Assembly (NCBI RefSeq): GCF_001429185.1 | Contig: NZ_LMIW01000010.1 | Span: 186,001-250,000 of the forward strand | Direction of reading: 5' to 3' | Length of the DNA: 64,000 bases | Source: Terrabacter sp. Root85 | GTDB lineage: Bacteria > Actinomycetota > Actinomycetes > Actinomycetales > Dermatophilaceae | Part shown: positions 28,231 through 37,693 of the stretch, in pieces | How the letters are laid out: each line of letters starts with the position of its first letter | How positions within the stretch are numbered: the first letter of the stretch is position 1 | The notes under the pieces: generated by a model | Told to the model about the DNA's origin: nothing | Database searches by the model: none | Seen by the model: only the letters and a program-made list of their open reading frames with translations | Translations under genes and position numbers: made by a program

Positions 28231-28886
28231 CGGCGGCCCGCCATGACGCGGTCGACGCCGTCGACGACGCCGCCGTGGAGCCGCTCGACCGACTCGGTCG
28301 CGTCGAGGACGAGGTAGCGCTCGGGGTCGGCCGCGGCGAGCTCGAGGTAGCCGCGGCGGACCGCGGCGTGGAAGGCGTCGGCCTCGGACTCGAGCCGGTC
28401 GTGCACGGTGCCGCGACGCGCGCGACCCACCTCGGGCGAGACGTCGAGGACGATGGTCAGGTCGGGCAGCAGGCCGCCGACGGCCCAGTGCTGCAGGGCG
28501 GTGATCTCGTCGCGGCCGAGCTCGCGGCCGGCCCCCTGGTAGGTGATCGAGCTGTCGACGTAGCGGTCGGTGATGACGACGGCACCGCGCACCAGCGCCG
28601 GCTTGATGAGCTGGTCGACGTGGTGGGCCTTGTCGGCCGCGAAGAGGAGCGCCTCGGCGCGCGCCGCGACGTGGTCGCCGTGCAGCACGAGCTCGCGGAT
28701 CTGCGCGCCGAGCGGGGTGCCTCCGGGCTGGCGGGTCACGACGACCTCGCGCCCTTGCTGCTCGAGCGCCTCGGTGAGCAGGCGCACCTGGGTCGACTTG
28801 CCCGCACCGTCGCCGCCCTCGAAACAGACGAAGAGCCCGGGGGCGGTGCCCTGTCGATGGGTCGCGGCCGCGAGGTTCTCCGTCAC
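28227..28886 (-). CDS. tmk: thymidylate kinase
   Basis: Phosphorylates dTMP to dTDP using ATP. The protein is 219 residues with P-loop FEGGDGAGKST at about residues 22-32, the TRQPGG motif binding dTMP, and the LID region in VGRARRG. Directly coupled to holB. In many Actinobacteria topA lies immediately upstream of tmk; here topA is 25 kb away (see findings). ATG 28886 starts a normal N-terminal extension. Confidence 0.96.
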   Translation of the reverse strand: MTENLAAATHRQGTAPGLFVCFEGGDGAGKSTQVRLLTEALEQQGREVVVTRQPGGTPLGAQIRELVLHGDHVAARAEALLFAADKAHHVDQLIKPALVRGAVVITDRYVDSSITYQGAGRELGRDEITALQHWAVGGLLPDLTIVLDVSPEVGRARRGTVHDRLESEADAFHAAVRRGYLELAAADPERYLVLDATESVERLHGGVVDGVDRVMAGRR

Positions 28887-28939
28887 GCCCCGACCCTATG
28901 CCAGCGTCCGGACACCAGCCCCGCGTCCCCGATCCCTCA

Positions 28940-29020
28940 CACCGCAACACACCGAGAAGGTCACAACCCACCGCGATCGGATCGCGGTGGGTTGTGACCT
29001 GCACGGTGTGTTGCGCGGTG
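28940..29020. repeat. large nested inverted repeat between asd and tmk
   Basis: An inner 41-bp palindrome (arms 28959-28978 and 28980-28999, single-base centre) starts GGTCACAACC and reads into GGTTGTGACC. Outer arms CAACACACCG (28945-28954) and CGGTGTGTTG (29004-29013) extend the structure, with CACCG/CGGTG beyond. It lies downstream of asd and upstream of tmk, so it may terminate asd and insulate tmk. Confidence 0.8.
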
Positions 29021-29037
29021 GAACGGGCGCCCACGTC

Positions 29038-30081
<1,044 letters not shown>

Positions 30082-30264
30082 TTACGGCGGGCGGCGACCG
30101 GGCACCGGGCCCCGTTCAACTGGTGGGCGCCCGGACCTCGCGGGCTGGGAGGTGGCTGTGATTCCCCCGTTCCACCCACCTGCCCTGCGGAGTGGGAGCA
30201 CCCTCGACAGGGGGCCACAGTCCCTCTCGGGGGCCACAGGAACACATCTTCAAGGGAGAGTCGT

Positions 30265-30747
30265 ATGAGCCGACTCAGCATTCGGGCCACCTGCGCGATG
30301 GCCGCCGTCGCACCACTTCTCGTCGTCAGTGCCGTGTCCGCCGGTGCCGGCGGCAGGGGAGCCGTCACGTTCACCGACAACCAGCACTCGGTCGTCGACG
30401 TGTTCCACGACATGAACCCGTGCACCGGGGACCCGGGCACGGTCAGTGCCGTGGAGAACCAGATCTTCCACGGCACCATCAACAAGACCGGCTCGTGGTT
30501 CACGGGCACGGTCGAGGGCAAGTTCACGTTCACGCCGGACGACCCGTCGAAGATCACCTACACGGGACACTTCGCCACGTGGTTCGGCGACGAGAACAAC
30601 CTGCGCAACGGCGTGGAGCACAGCACGTTCAACGTCAACGCGACGGGCACGGACGGGTCCCACCTGCAGTTCCACGACAACGCCCAGGCCACGCTCAACG
30701 CGAACGGCACCGTGACGGTCTCGTTCGACCACATGTCCTGCGCCTGA
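30265..30747 (+). CDS. secreted protein of unknown function
   Basis: A 160-residue protein with a signal peptide (about residues 1-28, cut probably after a VSAGA-type site). The mature part is beta-rich, with NVNATGTDGSHLQFHDNAQATLN and FDHMSC at the C-terminus. Two cysteines (around residue 52 and at the penultimate position) could form a disulphide. I do not recognise the family, though similar short secreted proteins occur in Actinobacteria. ATG 30265 follows AAGGGAG. Direct repeats GGGGCCACAG occur just upstream. Confidence 0.75.
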   Translation: MSRLSIRATCAMAAVAPLLVVSAVSAGAGGRGAVTFTDNQHSVVDVFHDMNPCTGDPGTVSAVENQIFHGTINKTGSWFTGTVEGKFTFTPDDPSKITYTGHFATWFGDENNLRNGVEHSTFNVNATGTDGSHLQFHDNAQATLNANGTVTVSFDHMSCA

Positions 30748-30785
30748 GCGGGTGCGTCGCGCACCACCGGGCACAGCGGCACACC

Positions 30786-30833
30786 GGGCCCATCGGGCCG
30801 GGCGGCGCAGCGGTCGCCCGGCCCGGTGGGCCC
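30786..30833. terminator. 19-bp stem between convergent genes
   Basis: Left arm 30786-30804 and right arm 30815-30833 pair with one G-U position; the loop is ten bases. It lies between the secreted-protein stop and the MerR stop and probably ends both transcripts. Confidence 0.8.
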
Positions 30834-30839
30834 CCGGCG

Positions 30840-31601
30840 TCACTCGCGGTGGCGGTCGGCGTTGGCGTGGATGGCGTCGCGGACGTATGCCGCGAGCCCG
30901 GGTGCGAGGTCCTCGTACGTCTTCGTGAAGCGGGGGTCGGCGACGTACATGTCGGCGAGCCCGCGGTGGAAGGTGTGGTCGAGGTCGTAGAAGCGGTCGT
31001 CGATGTGTCGGCGGTGCTGCTCGGCGGCGTCCATGGCCGCCTCGCTCGTCGCGGGCGCGCCGGAGTGCAGGGCTGCGACGAAGGCGGCGTTGACGGCGTC
31101 GGCCTCCTGCTTGACCTGCTCCCAGTCGGCCTTCGTGTAGCGCTTGGTGCGCGAGCGCGACTGCTTCCAGGCGTCGGTCTCACCCCAGCGCTCCTGGGCC
31201 TCCTGCTCGTACTCGTCCGTGAAGCCGTCGCCGAAGAGGTCCTTGAGGTCCTCGGTCGAGGCGGGCTGGTCGTTCATCGCTCTCTCCAGTGCTCGGTCGA
31301 TGGCCGAGACGAGCTCGCGCAGCTCGTCCAGCCGGGTCATGACGGTGGCGCGCTGCCGGCGCAGGTGGTCGGCTGCGTCCTCATTGCCGCGCAGCAGGGT
31401 CGCGATCTCGTCGAGCGGCATCTCGAGCCGTCGGTAGACCACGACCTGCTGCAGGCGCGTGAGGTCCTCGTCGGTGTAGAGCCGGTAACCCGCCCGCGAG
31501 CGCTCGCTCGGGACGAGCAGCCCGATCTCGTCGTAGTGGTGCAGTGTGCGCACCGTCACGTCGAGGAGCTCGGCGACCTGCCCCACCGTCCAGGTGGTCA
31601 T
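30840..31601 (-). CDS. MerR family regulator with TipAS-like antibiotic-binding domain
   Basis: A 253-residue TipA-type activator. The DNA-binding N-terminus reads WTVGQVAELLDVTVRTLHHYDEIGL, then the MerR beta-wing RSRAGYRLY, then a coiled-coil linker. The C-terminal 100 residues match the TipAS fold (for example HRRHIDDRFYDLDHTFHRGLADMY), which in TipA binds thiopeptides. The ATG at 31601 is preceded by AGGA; the start seven codons earlier is less likely. It probably activates its own promoter, which has the 19-bp spacing described below. Confidence 0.93.
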   Translation of the reverse strand: MTTWTVGQVAELLDVTVRTLHHYDEIGLLVPSERSRAGYRLYTDEDLTRLQQVVVYRRLEMPLDEIATLLRGNEDAADHLRRQRATVMTRLDELRELVSAIDRALERAMNDQPASTEDLKDLFGDGFTDEYEQEAQERWGETDAWKQSRSRTKRYTKADWEQVKQEADAVNAAFVAALHSGAPATSEAAMDAAEQHRRHIDDRFYDLDHTFHRGLADMYVADPRFTKTYEDLAPGLAAYVRDAIHANADRHRE

Positions 31602-31629
31602 CTCCTGCGTCCTTCCGGTCATGGGATCG

Positions 31630-31660
31630 AGCGTGACGCCTCACGCGACGTGAGGGTCAA
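31630..31660 (-). promoter_or_regulatory. MerR-type promoter and operator
   Basis: On the minus strand TTGACC (31660-31655) and CACGCT (31635-31630) are separated by 19 bp, longer than normal and typical of MerR-activated promoters. The spacer contains the inverted repeat CCTCACG-cga-CGTGAGG (31639-31655). This is exactly where a TipA-like MerR regulator would bind to activate its own gene. Confidence 0.7.
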
Positions 31661-31768
31661 GCCCATTGAAGCGCCGATGGGCGCGGAAAGTGCCGGGAGG
31701 TGCTGAGGTGCCGGGAGGCGCCGGACGTCCCGGGTGGCGCCGTCGGGCGTGCGGCCTACTCTCGATAC

Positions 31769-32743
31769 GTGGAGCTCGAGGTCCGTCACCTGCGCGTCGT
31801 CGCGGTGGTCGCGCAGCAGGGCAGCATCCCTGCCGCCGCGGCTGCTCTCGGGGTGTCCCCGGCGACCCTGGGGTCCGAGGTCGGCCGCATCGAGCGCGCC
31901 CTCGGCTGCGCGCTGTTCCGGCCGAGCGGTGACCGGGTCGCGTGCACCGCGATCGGCGAGCGCGTCGTGTCGCGGGCCCGCACCGTCCTCGACGAGGTGG
32001 CGGCGCTGCGTGAGGACGTGCGCACGCACCGCGCGAGCGACGCCCCACTGCGCATCACGTCGGACTCGATGCGCTACTTCACGTCGTTCGTCAGCGCCGC
32101 CTACGCGACGGACATGAGCCGGCCGCTCATGCCGGTGCCCCCGCTGGCCGGAGGCACGACGACCGAGGCGATCAGTGACGGCCGGGTCGACGTCGCGGTC
32201 GTCATCGCGCTCGTCGCCGACCGGCGCGAGGAGCGGGCGCGGTCGATGATCGGCGAGCGCGTCATCGTCGAGCGCGAGCCGCTGCTCGTCGCACTGTCGG
32301 CGTCGCATCCGCTGGCGGCGCAGCGGTGCGTCGACATCAGGGAGCTCGCCGGCGAGGACTGGATCCTGCCGCCGACCGAGGTCGACCCCGGGTCCGAGGC
32401 GACGAGCACCGTGCTCGCCCGCCTCGGCGTCACCCTCCGCTCGTCCTACGGACCGCACGACCTCGGGCCGCTGTGGCCGGCGGTCGTCGCCGGCCGGGCC
32501 GTGTCCTTCGCCGTGCCCACGGCGTCCGCGCCGCCGGGCGGGGTGCTGCGGCCGCTCTGCGACCAGCCGATCACGGCCCGACGCCTGCTCCGTTGGCGGC
32601 TGGGGGCGCTCGACGACGAGGACGTCGAGCGGTGCGTGCGCGCGGCGGGCTCGGCCTACCGGGAGCAGCTGACCCACACGGCGCAGACCCAGGGCTGGTG
32701 GCCGACGGCGCGCTCCGACGAGAAGCCGATCCTCGCGCCCTGA
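31769..32743 (+). CDS. LysR family transcriptional regulator
   Basis: A 324-residue regulator. The N-terminal winged helix VELEVRHLRVVAVVAQQGSIPAAAAALG is a typical LysR domain, followed by the substrate-binding domain with DGRVDVAVVIAL and REPLLVALSASHPLA. The start is GTG 31769; a TACTCT box ends six bases before it, so the transcript may be leaderless. Divergent from the MerR gene with 167 bp between starts; the target genes are not identified. Confidence 0.88.
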   Translation: MELEVRHLRVVAVVAQQGSIPAAAAALGVSPATLGSEVGRIERALGCALFRPSGDRVACTAIGERVVSRARTVLDEVAALREDVRTHRASDAPLRITSDSMRYFTSFVSAAYATDMSRPLMPVPPLAGGTTTEAISDGRVDVAVVIALVADRREERARSMIGERVIVEREPLLVALSASHPLAAQRCVDIRELAGEDWILPPTEVDPGSEATSTVLARLGVTLRSSYGPHDLGPLWPAVVAGRAVSFAVPTASAPPGGVLRPLCDQPITARRLLRWRLGALDDEDVERCVRAAGSAYREQLTHTAQTQGWWPTARSDEKPILAP

Positions 32744-32791
32744 CCGGCCGCGACCTCCGACCGGTGGGCGCCGCGACCCTAGAGTGAGCGC

Positions 32792-33562
32792 GTGCACCGT
32801 CGCCTCGCCCTCGTCCGTCGACCCTCCCCTCGTCTCGCGGACGGGATCGTGACGCACATCGAGCGCTCGGCATCCGTCGACGGCGAGCTGGCCCTGCGGC
32901 AGTGGCAGGAGTACGTCGACGTGCTCCGTCGTCGAGGCTGGTCGGTCGTCGAGGCACCTCCGGTCGACGACTGCCCCGACGGCGTCTTCATCGAGGACCA
33001 GGTCGTCGTGCACGGCGACGTCGCGGTGCTGTGCCGCTCCGGCGCCCCCGGACGCCGCGGCGAGCGCGCGGGGGTGGGCGAGGCCGTCGAGGCACACGGC
33101 TACCGGGTCGTCGAGGTCGAGGAGCCCGGCACGCTCGACGGTGGGGACGTGCTCAAGCACGGGCACGTCGTGTGGGTCGGTGTCGGCGGCCGCACGAACC
33201 TCGCCGGCATCGAGCAGCTGCGGCGTGCGTGGGAGGGCCATCGCGTCGAGGTGGTGGCGGTGCCCGTGTCGAAGGTCCTGCACCTCAAGTCGGCAGTCAC
33301 CGCGCTGCCCGACGGGACCGTCCTGGGCTACCCGCCGCTCGTCGACGACGTGAGCACGTGGCCCCGGTTCCTCGCTGTGCCAGAGGAGTCCGGCGCCCAC
33401 GTCGTGCTGCTCGGTGGCATGTCGGTGCTCATGTCGGCGTCCGCGCCGCGCACCGCGCAGCTGCTCGCCGCCCGTGGTCACGACGTGACGACCGTCGACA
33501 TCTCCGAGTTCGAGAAGCTCGAGGGCTGCGTCACCTGCCTGTCGGTGCGCCTGCGGGGATAG
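32792..33562 (+). CDS. dimethylargininase (DDAH)-like amidinotransferase-fold protein
   Basis: Expected to hydrolyse N-methylated arginines to citrulline and amines. The protein has 256 residues from GTG 32792, with a TAGAGT box six bases upstream, suggesting a leaderless message. The active-site elements are FIEDQVVVHGD, LDGGDVLKHG and the catalytic cysteine near the C-terminus in GCVTCLSV (Cys249), with the histidine in VLHLKSAV. DDAH activity is likely; the agmatine or arginine deiminase alternatives cannot be excluded from sequence alone. Confidence 0.85.
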   Translation: MHRRLALVRRPSPRLADGIVTHIERSASVDGELALRQWQEYVDVLRRRGWSVVEAPPVDDCPDGVFIEDQVVVHGDVAVLCRSGAPGRRGERAGVGEAVEAHGYRVVEVEEPGTLDGGDVLKHGHVVWVGVGGRTNLAGIEQLRRAWEGHRVEVVAVPVSKVLHLKSAVTALPDGTVLGYPPLVDDVSTWPRFLAVPEESGAHVVLLGGMSVLMSASAPRTAQLLAARGHDVTTVDISEFEKLEGCVTCLSVRLRG

Positions 33563-33634
33563 ACCCGTAGCGGCGCCACCCTGTTAGGGTCGCTAACTGG
33601 ATGAGCAATCTCCCGAGCGACTGAGGTGATCGAC

Positions 33635-34474
33635 ATGCCCGGATCCACCACCACGCCGGCGGCCGCCCTGACCAGCAGCGACCAGGTGCGTCGCGTGGCC
33701 GTCATCGCCGCCGAGATCTTCTGCGTGGTCGGCACACTCGTCGGCGTCGGCGTCCTCGGCACGCGCGTCGAGGAGTCCTCGGGAGGAGCCCTGGCCGCGA
33801 CCGCGACCCTCATCGCGCCCGCCGGCCCGGCCTTCTTGATCTGGACCCCGATCTACCTCGGCCTCCTCGCGTATGCCGTGTGGCAGGCCCTGCCTGCCAA
33901 CGCCGTCCGCGAGCGGGTGCGCAGCACCGGGTGGCTCGCCGCTGCGTCGATGGTGCTCAACGCGACGTGGCTCCTCGTCACGCAGCAGGGCTGGATCTGG
34001 GCGAGCGTCGTCGTCATCGTCGTGCTCGCGCTGACCCTCGGCGTCCTCCTGCGCCGCCTGACCCGTGAGCCCGCCAGGTCGACGTGGGAGCAGGTCATCC
34101 TCGACGGCACGTTCGGCCTCTACCTCGGCTGGGTCGCCGTCGCCACGTGCGCCAACATCACTGCGGCACTGGTGGACTCGGGCGTGGACCTCGGCGCCAC
34201 CGCCAACCAGGCGGCGGCGGGGGTCGTCCTGGCCGTCGCGGCCGGACTCGGCATCGTCTTCGCCCGTCGCCTCGGTGGCCGCTGGTCGATCGCCGCCGCG
34301 ATGGCCTGGGGGCTCGCCTGGATCGCCGTCGGCCGCCTCGGGGACGAGCCGAGCTCCGTCGTGACCGGCATCGCGGCGGTCGTCGCCGCCGTGGTCGTCG
34401 TCGTCGCCGCCCGGCGCTGGCACACCCGACGGCCGGCGACGCCGGAGACGTCGCGACGGCTGCACACCGTCTGA
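33635..34474 (+). CDS. tryptophan-rich sensory protein (TspO/MBR family)
   Basis: A 279-residue integral membrane protein. ATG 33635 follows GAGGTGATC, a near-perfect Shine-Dalgarno sequence, eight bases upstream. Five or more helices are visible; TM2 has FLIWTPIYLGLLAYAVWQALP and TM5 has LDGTFGLYLGWVAVATCANI, patterns of the TspO-like family. It is longer than classical TspO (about 160 residues) because of extra helices at the C-terminus. A porphyrin or oxidative-stress role is inferred from the family only. Confidence 0.85.
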   Translation: MPGSTTTPAAALTSSDQVRRVAVIAAEIFCVVGTLVGVGVLGTRVEESSGGALAATATLIAPAGPAFLIWTPIYLGLLAYAVWQALPANAVRERVRSTGWLAAASMVLNATWLLVTQQGWIWASVVVIVVLALTLGVLLRRLTREPARSTWEQVILDGTFGLYLGWVAVATCANITAALVDSGVDLGATANQAAAGVVLAVAAGLGIVFARRLGGRWSIAAAMAWGLAWIAVGRLGDEPSSVVTGIAAVVAAVVVVVAARRWHTRRPATPETSRRLHTV

Positions 34475-34641
34475 CGGGCCTCGGCGCCGCGCCGTCGGAA
34501 CGGCGTGTCGCGACGGTCCCGCGGCGCGTCGCGAACCGGCCGGGTGCCCGCCTCGGATACGGCCCTCGCAGCCACCCCGCGACCGACCCGTGAGGTCTAC
34601 GCTGCGACGGGGGCCGGACTCGAGCAGTGGGGTGATCCTTC

Positions 34642-35889
34642 GTGGACGCTGACGTCGTCATCGTCGGGGCAGGGCTGGCAGGGCTGCGGTGCGCGCGACG
34701 ACTGACCGAGCTCGGTCACGAGGTCGTCGTCCTCGAGTCGAGCGACGGGGTCGGCGGGCGCATCCGCACCGACGTCGTCGACGGCTTCCGCTGCGATCGT
34801 GGCTTCCAGGTGCTCAACCCCGCCTACCCGGCGGTGCGACGGTGGGTCGACGTGTCGACGCTCGATCTCAAGCCCTTCGGCTCCGGCGTGCTGGTCAGAC
34901 GCACGAACGGCCTGCAGGTGCTCGCCGACCCGATGCGCGAGCCACGCCTGCTCGCCCAGACGATGCGCAGCGGCTACCTTCACCCGCGCGAGCTCGCGGG
35001 CGTCACACGGTGGACTGCACGCGTCATGGCTGACCCGAAAACCGTTCTGGCCCAGAAGGACTCGACCCTCGCCGAGTCTCTCGACGAGGCCGGCGTCACG
35101 GGTCGGCTGCGCCGAGAGGTGCTCGACCCCTTCCTCGCCGGCGTCCTCGTCGACAGCCACGGCGGCTCGTCGGCCAACTTCACGAAGCTGCTCGTGCGGA
35201 TGTTCGCGCTGGGCCGCCCGGCCGTCCCGGCGACGGGCATGCAGGCGCTGCCCGAGCAGGTCGCGAAGCCGCTCGGCGACCGCGTGCGGCTGAACAGCCA
35301 CGTCGAGTCGATCACGCCCGTGCCCGGGGGCGTGGACGTCATGGTCGACGGTCAGTGCCTGAGGGCCCGCAGCGCCGTCGTCGCCACCGACCCGATCGGC
35401 GCGGCCACCCTCACCACCTTGCCCGAGCCGCCGACCAAGGGCCTCGTCACGTGGTGGTTCGACGCACCGGAGCCGCCCCACTCCCTACCGCTCGTGGCCG
35501 TCGACGGACGCCGCCACGACTCCGTCCCGCCCGGCCCGGTGTGGAACACCGCCGTCATGACGGCCGCGGCCCCGAGCTATGCCCCGCCGACGAAGCACCT
35601 CGTCGAGGCGACGTGCCTGCTCGACCGTCCCGACGGCGACGCGTCCGAGGCCGACGTCCTGCGCCACGTCGGCGAGATCTACGGCTGCGACACGACGGAC
35701 TGGCGCGTCGTGACACGACACCGCGTCGACGCGGCGCTGCCCGCCATGACACCGCCGCTCGAGGTGCGGTCACCGGTCACGCTCGGCGACGGCGTCTTCG
35801 TCTGCGGCGACCACCGCGACACCGCGTCGATCCAGGGCGCGCTCGTCTCCGGCCAGCGCGCGGCCGAGGCGGTCAACGCGCACCTCTGA
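34642..35889 (+). CDS. FAD-dependent oxidoreductase (amine oxidase/phytoene-desaturase fold)
   Basis: A 415-residue flavoprotein starting at GTG 34642 behind GGGGTGATC. The FAD dinucleotide fold reads VVIVGAGLAGLRCARRLTELG, with ESSDGVGGRIRTD at the second FAD contact. A C-terminal FAD segment (GDGVFVCGDHRDTASIQGAL) closes the fold. A -10-like TACGCT lies at 34598-34603. The substrate is unknown; the size suits a small-molecule amine or carotenoid-type oxidoreductase. Confidence 0.87.
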   Translation: MDADVVIVGAGLAGLRCARRLTELGHEVVVLESSDGVGGRIRTDVVDGFRCDRGFQVLNPAYPAVRRWVDVSTLDLKPFGSGVLVRRTNGLQVLADPMREPRLLAQTMRSGYLHPRELAGVTRWTARVMADPKTVLAQKDSTLAESLDEAGVTGRLRREVLDPFLAGVLVDSHGGSSANFTKLLVRMFALGRPAVPATGMQALPEQVAKPLGDRVRLNSHVESITPVPGGVDVMVDGQCLRARSAVVATDPIGAATLTTLPEPPTKGLVTWWFDAPEPPHSLPLVAVDGRRHDSVPPGPVWNTAVMTAAAPSYAPPTKHLVEATCLLDRPDGDASEADVLRHVGEIYGCDTTDWRVVTRHRVDAALPAMTPPLEVRSPVTLGDGVFVCGDHRDTASIQGALVSGQRAAEAVNAHL

Positions 35890-36008
35890 CGCGGCACGCC
35901 CCCCAGCGCGAGAAGAAAGTTCGCGGCAGGTGCATCCCTGCCCGGCACGTCCTCGGAAGTAGGGGCAGACGGCACACGACGCCGTCGCTCCCGAAGAGAG
36001 GACAGACC

Positions 36009-36701
36009 GTGAAGAAGCGTCATCTCGTCCCCGTCGTCGCGGCCCTGGCCGGCGCCCTCGCCGTCCCTGCCGCTGTCGCCGCCCCTGCTGCATCGAGCGC
36101 ATCGAGCGCATCGCGCACCCAGGCATCGGTGGTCGCCGCAGCCGCCCCGATCGGAACGACGAGCCTCGCCGACGTGCTGCTCGCGGACGGCAACCAGTTC
36201 GACGGCAACTGGTACGACTACGACATCGTCACCGAGGCGGTCCTCGCCGTGCTCGCGGCCAAACCGAGCAGCCCTGTCGGCCTGCTGACCAAGGGCGATG
36301 TGGCACTGACGGCCTTCATCCCCAACGACCGGGCCTTCCAGGTCCTCGCCGCCGACGTGACGGGGCGCTGGTACGGATCCGAGACGAAGGTCTTCCAGGC
36401 GCTCGCCGGCGCCGTCGGCATCGACGCCCTGGAGCGGGTCCTGCTCTATCACGTCGTCCCCGGCGGCCCCGTCACCTCGTCGCAGGCCCTCCGGTCCGAC
36501 GGCGCGATGCTGGCGACGGCACTTCCCGGCAAGAGCATCAAGGTCGACGTGCTGTCGCGCTGGCTCAAGCTCGTCCGCCTCGTCGACGGCGACCGCAACG
36601 ATGCTGACCCGCTGCTCAACCCGCGGGCGCTCGACATCAACAAGGGCAACCGGCAGATCGCGCACGGCATCGTCCTCGTCCTGCGACCCGCCGACCTCTG
36701 A
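36009..36701 (+). CDS. secreted fasciclin-domain protein
   Basis: A 230-residue exported adhesion-type protein. A signal peptide covers residues 1-26 or so, followed by an Ala/Ser linker. The fasciclin (FAS1) domain is recognised from TAFIPNDRAF in H1 and VLLYHVVPGG in H2, and the C-terminal region has INKGNRQIAHGIVLVL. The start is GTG 36009 with AGAGGAC upstream. It is followed by DUF4397 and sortase genes, suggesting a cell-surface role. Confidence 0.9.
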   Translation: MKKRHLVPVVAALAGALAVPAAVAAPAASSASSASRTQASVVAAAAPIGTTSLADVLLADGNQFDGNWYDYDIVTEAVLAVLAAKPSSPVGLLTKGDVALTAFIPNDRAFQVLAADVTGRWYGSETKVFQALAGAVGIDALERVLLYHVVPGGPVTSSQALRSDGAMLATALPGKSIKVDVLSRWLKLVRLVDGDRNDADPLLNPRALDINKGNRQIAHGIVLVLRPADL

Positions 36702-36729
36702 CGCCCTCTGACGCCCTCTGACGCCCTCC
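36696..36729. repeat. 10-bp tandem repeat after the fasciclin gene
   Basis: The unit TGACGCCCTC occurs at least three times from 36699, so that each unit begins with a TGA, making three stop codons ten bases apart. The first is the fasciclin stop. Probably slippage; function unknown. Confidence 0.75.
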
Positions 36730-36841
36730 GTGCGGCCCCCGAGGTCCGCACCGCACACCACCGCTTCCCCTCCCGGATTCACCTCCACCCGAGCGCGGCC
36801 CCGTCGCACTCGAGCACTCACCCCTCTGGAAAGGAACGACC

Positions 36842-37663
36842 ATGAAGTCGCTTCGCATCGCCGCCGCCACGACCCTCGCCCTCGCCCCGGCCGCCTTCCT
36901 GGCGGCCCCGGCCCACGCGGCCGACGCCACGGTCTCGATCCTCCACGCCGTGCCCGGCGCGACGGTCGACGTCTACGCCAACGGCAAGGCCCTCCTGACG
37001 GACTTCAAGCCCGGCACACTGACCGATCCGCTGATGCTCCCCGAGGGCACCTACGACCTCAAGGTCACGCAGGCCGGCGCGGGCGCCGGTGGTGCAGCCG
37101 TCATCGAGGCCAACGACGTCAAGGTGCCGGGCGGCGCCAACGTCACCGTCGTCGCGCACCTGTCCGAGGCCGGCAAGCCGGTCCTCACGCCCTTCGTCAA
37201 CGACACGTCCAAGATCGATGCCGGCAAGGCGCGGATCACCGTGCGCCACACGGCCGCCGCCCCCGCGGTCGACGTCCGGGCCAACGGCACGGTGGCCTTC
37301 AAGAACCTCACCAACCCGAACGAGGCCAAGGCCGACCTGCCGGCCGGCACGATCTCGGCCGACGTCGTCCTCGCGGGGACCGACACCGTCGCGATCGGCC
37401 CAGCCGACCTCGACCTCAAGGAGGGCACCAACACGATCGTGTACGCGTGGGGCAGCGCCGCCGACAAGAACCTCGAGCTCGCGGTCCAGACCCTCTCCGG
37501 CATGCACTCGGCCCCGGGTGGCGTCCCGGCCGGGGCGGGCGGCCAGGCCGCCGCGGCCCGGGAGTCCTCGGAGGTGGCTCGCTACGCGGCCGTCATCGGT
37601 GCCGCTGCCGCCGCGGGCGGGCTCGTCCTCGTGTCGCGCCGGCGCGCCACCGGGGTCCGCTGA
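36842..37663 (+). CDS. secreted DUF4397 domain protein with C-terminal anchor-like tail
   Basis: A 273-residue exported protein. A signal peptide ends near AAPAHA-AD (about residue 27). Two DUF4397-like repeats follow (ATVSILHAVPGATVDVYANG and ARITVRHTAAAPAVDVRANG), then a Gly/Ala linker and a C-terminal membrane segment ending in SRRRATG. That tail resembles a sortase sorting signal, but I see no LPXTG or LAXTG motif before the hydrophobic part. Directly upstream of the sortase gene. Confidence 0.9.
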   Translation: MKSLRIAAATTLALAPAAFLAAPAHAADATVSILHAVPGATVDVYANGKALLTDFKPGTLTDPLMLPEGTYDLKVTQAGAGAGGAAVIEANDVKVPGGANVTVVAHLSEAGKPVLTPFVNDTSKIDAGKARITVRHTAAAPAVDVRANGTVAFKNLTNPNEAKADLPAGTISADVVLAGTDTVAIGPADLDLKEGTNTIVYAWGSAADKNLELAVQTLSGMHSAPGGVPAGAGGQAAAARESSEVARYAAVIGAAAAAGGLVLVSRRRATGVR

Positions 37664-37693
37664 CCCGCTACGCACCCGTCGCCAACGACCGAG

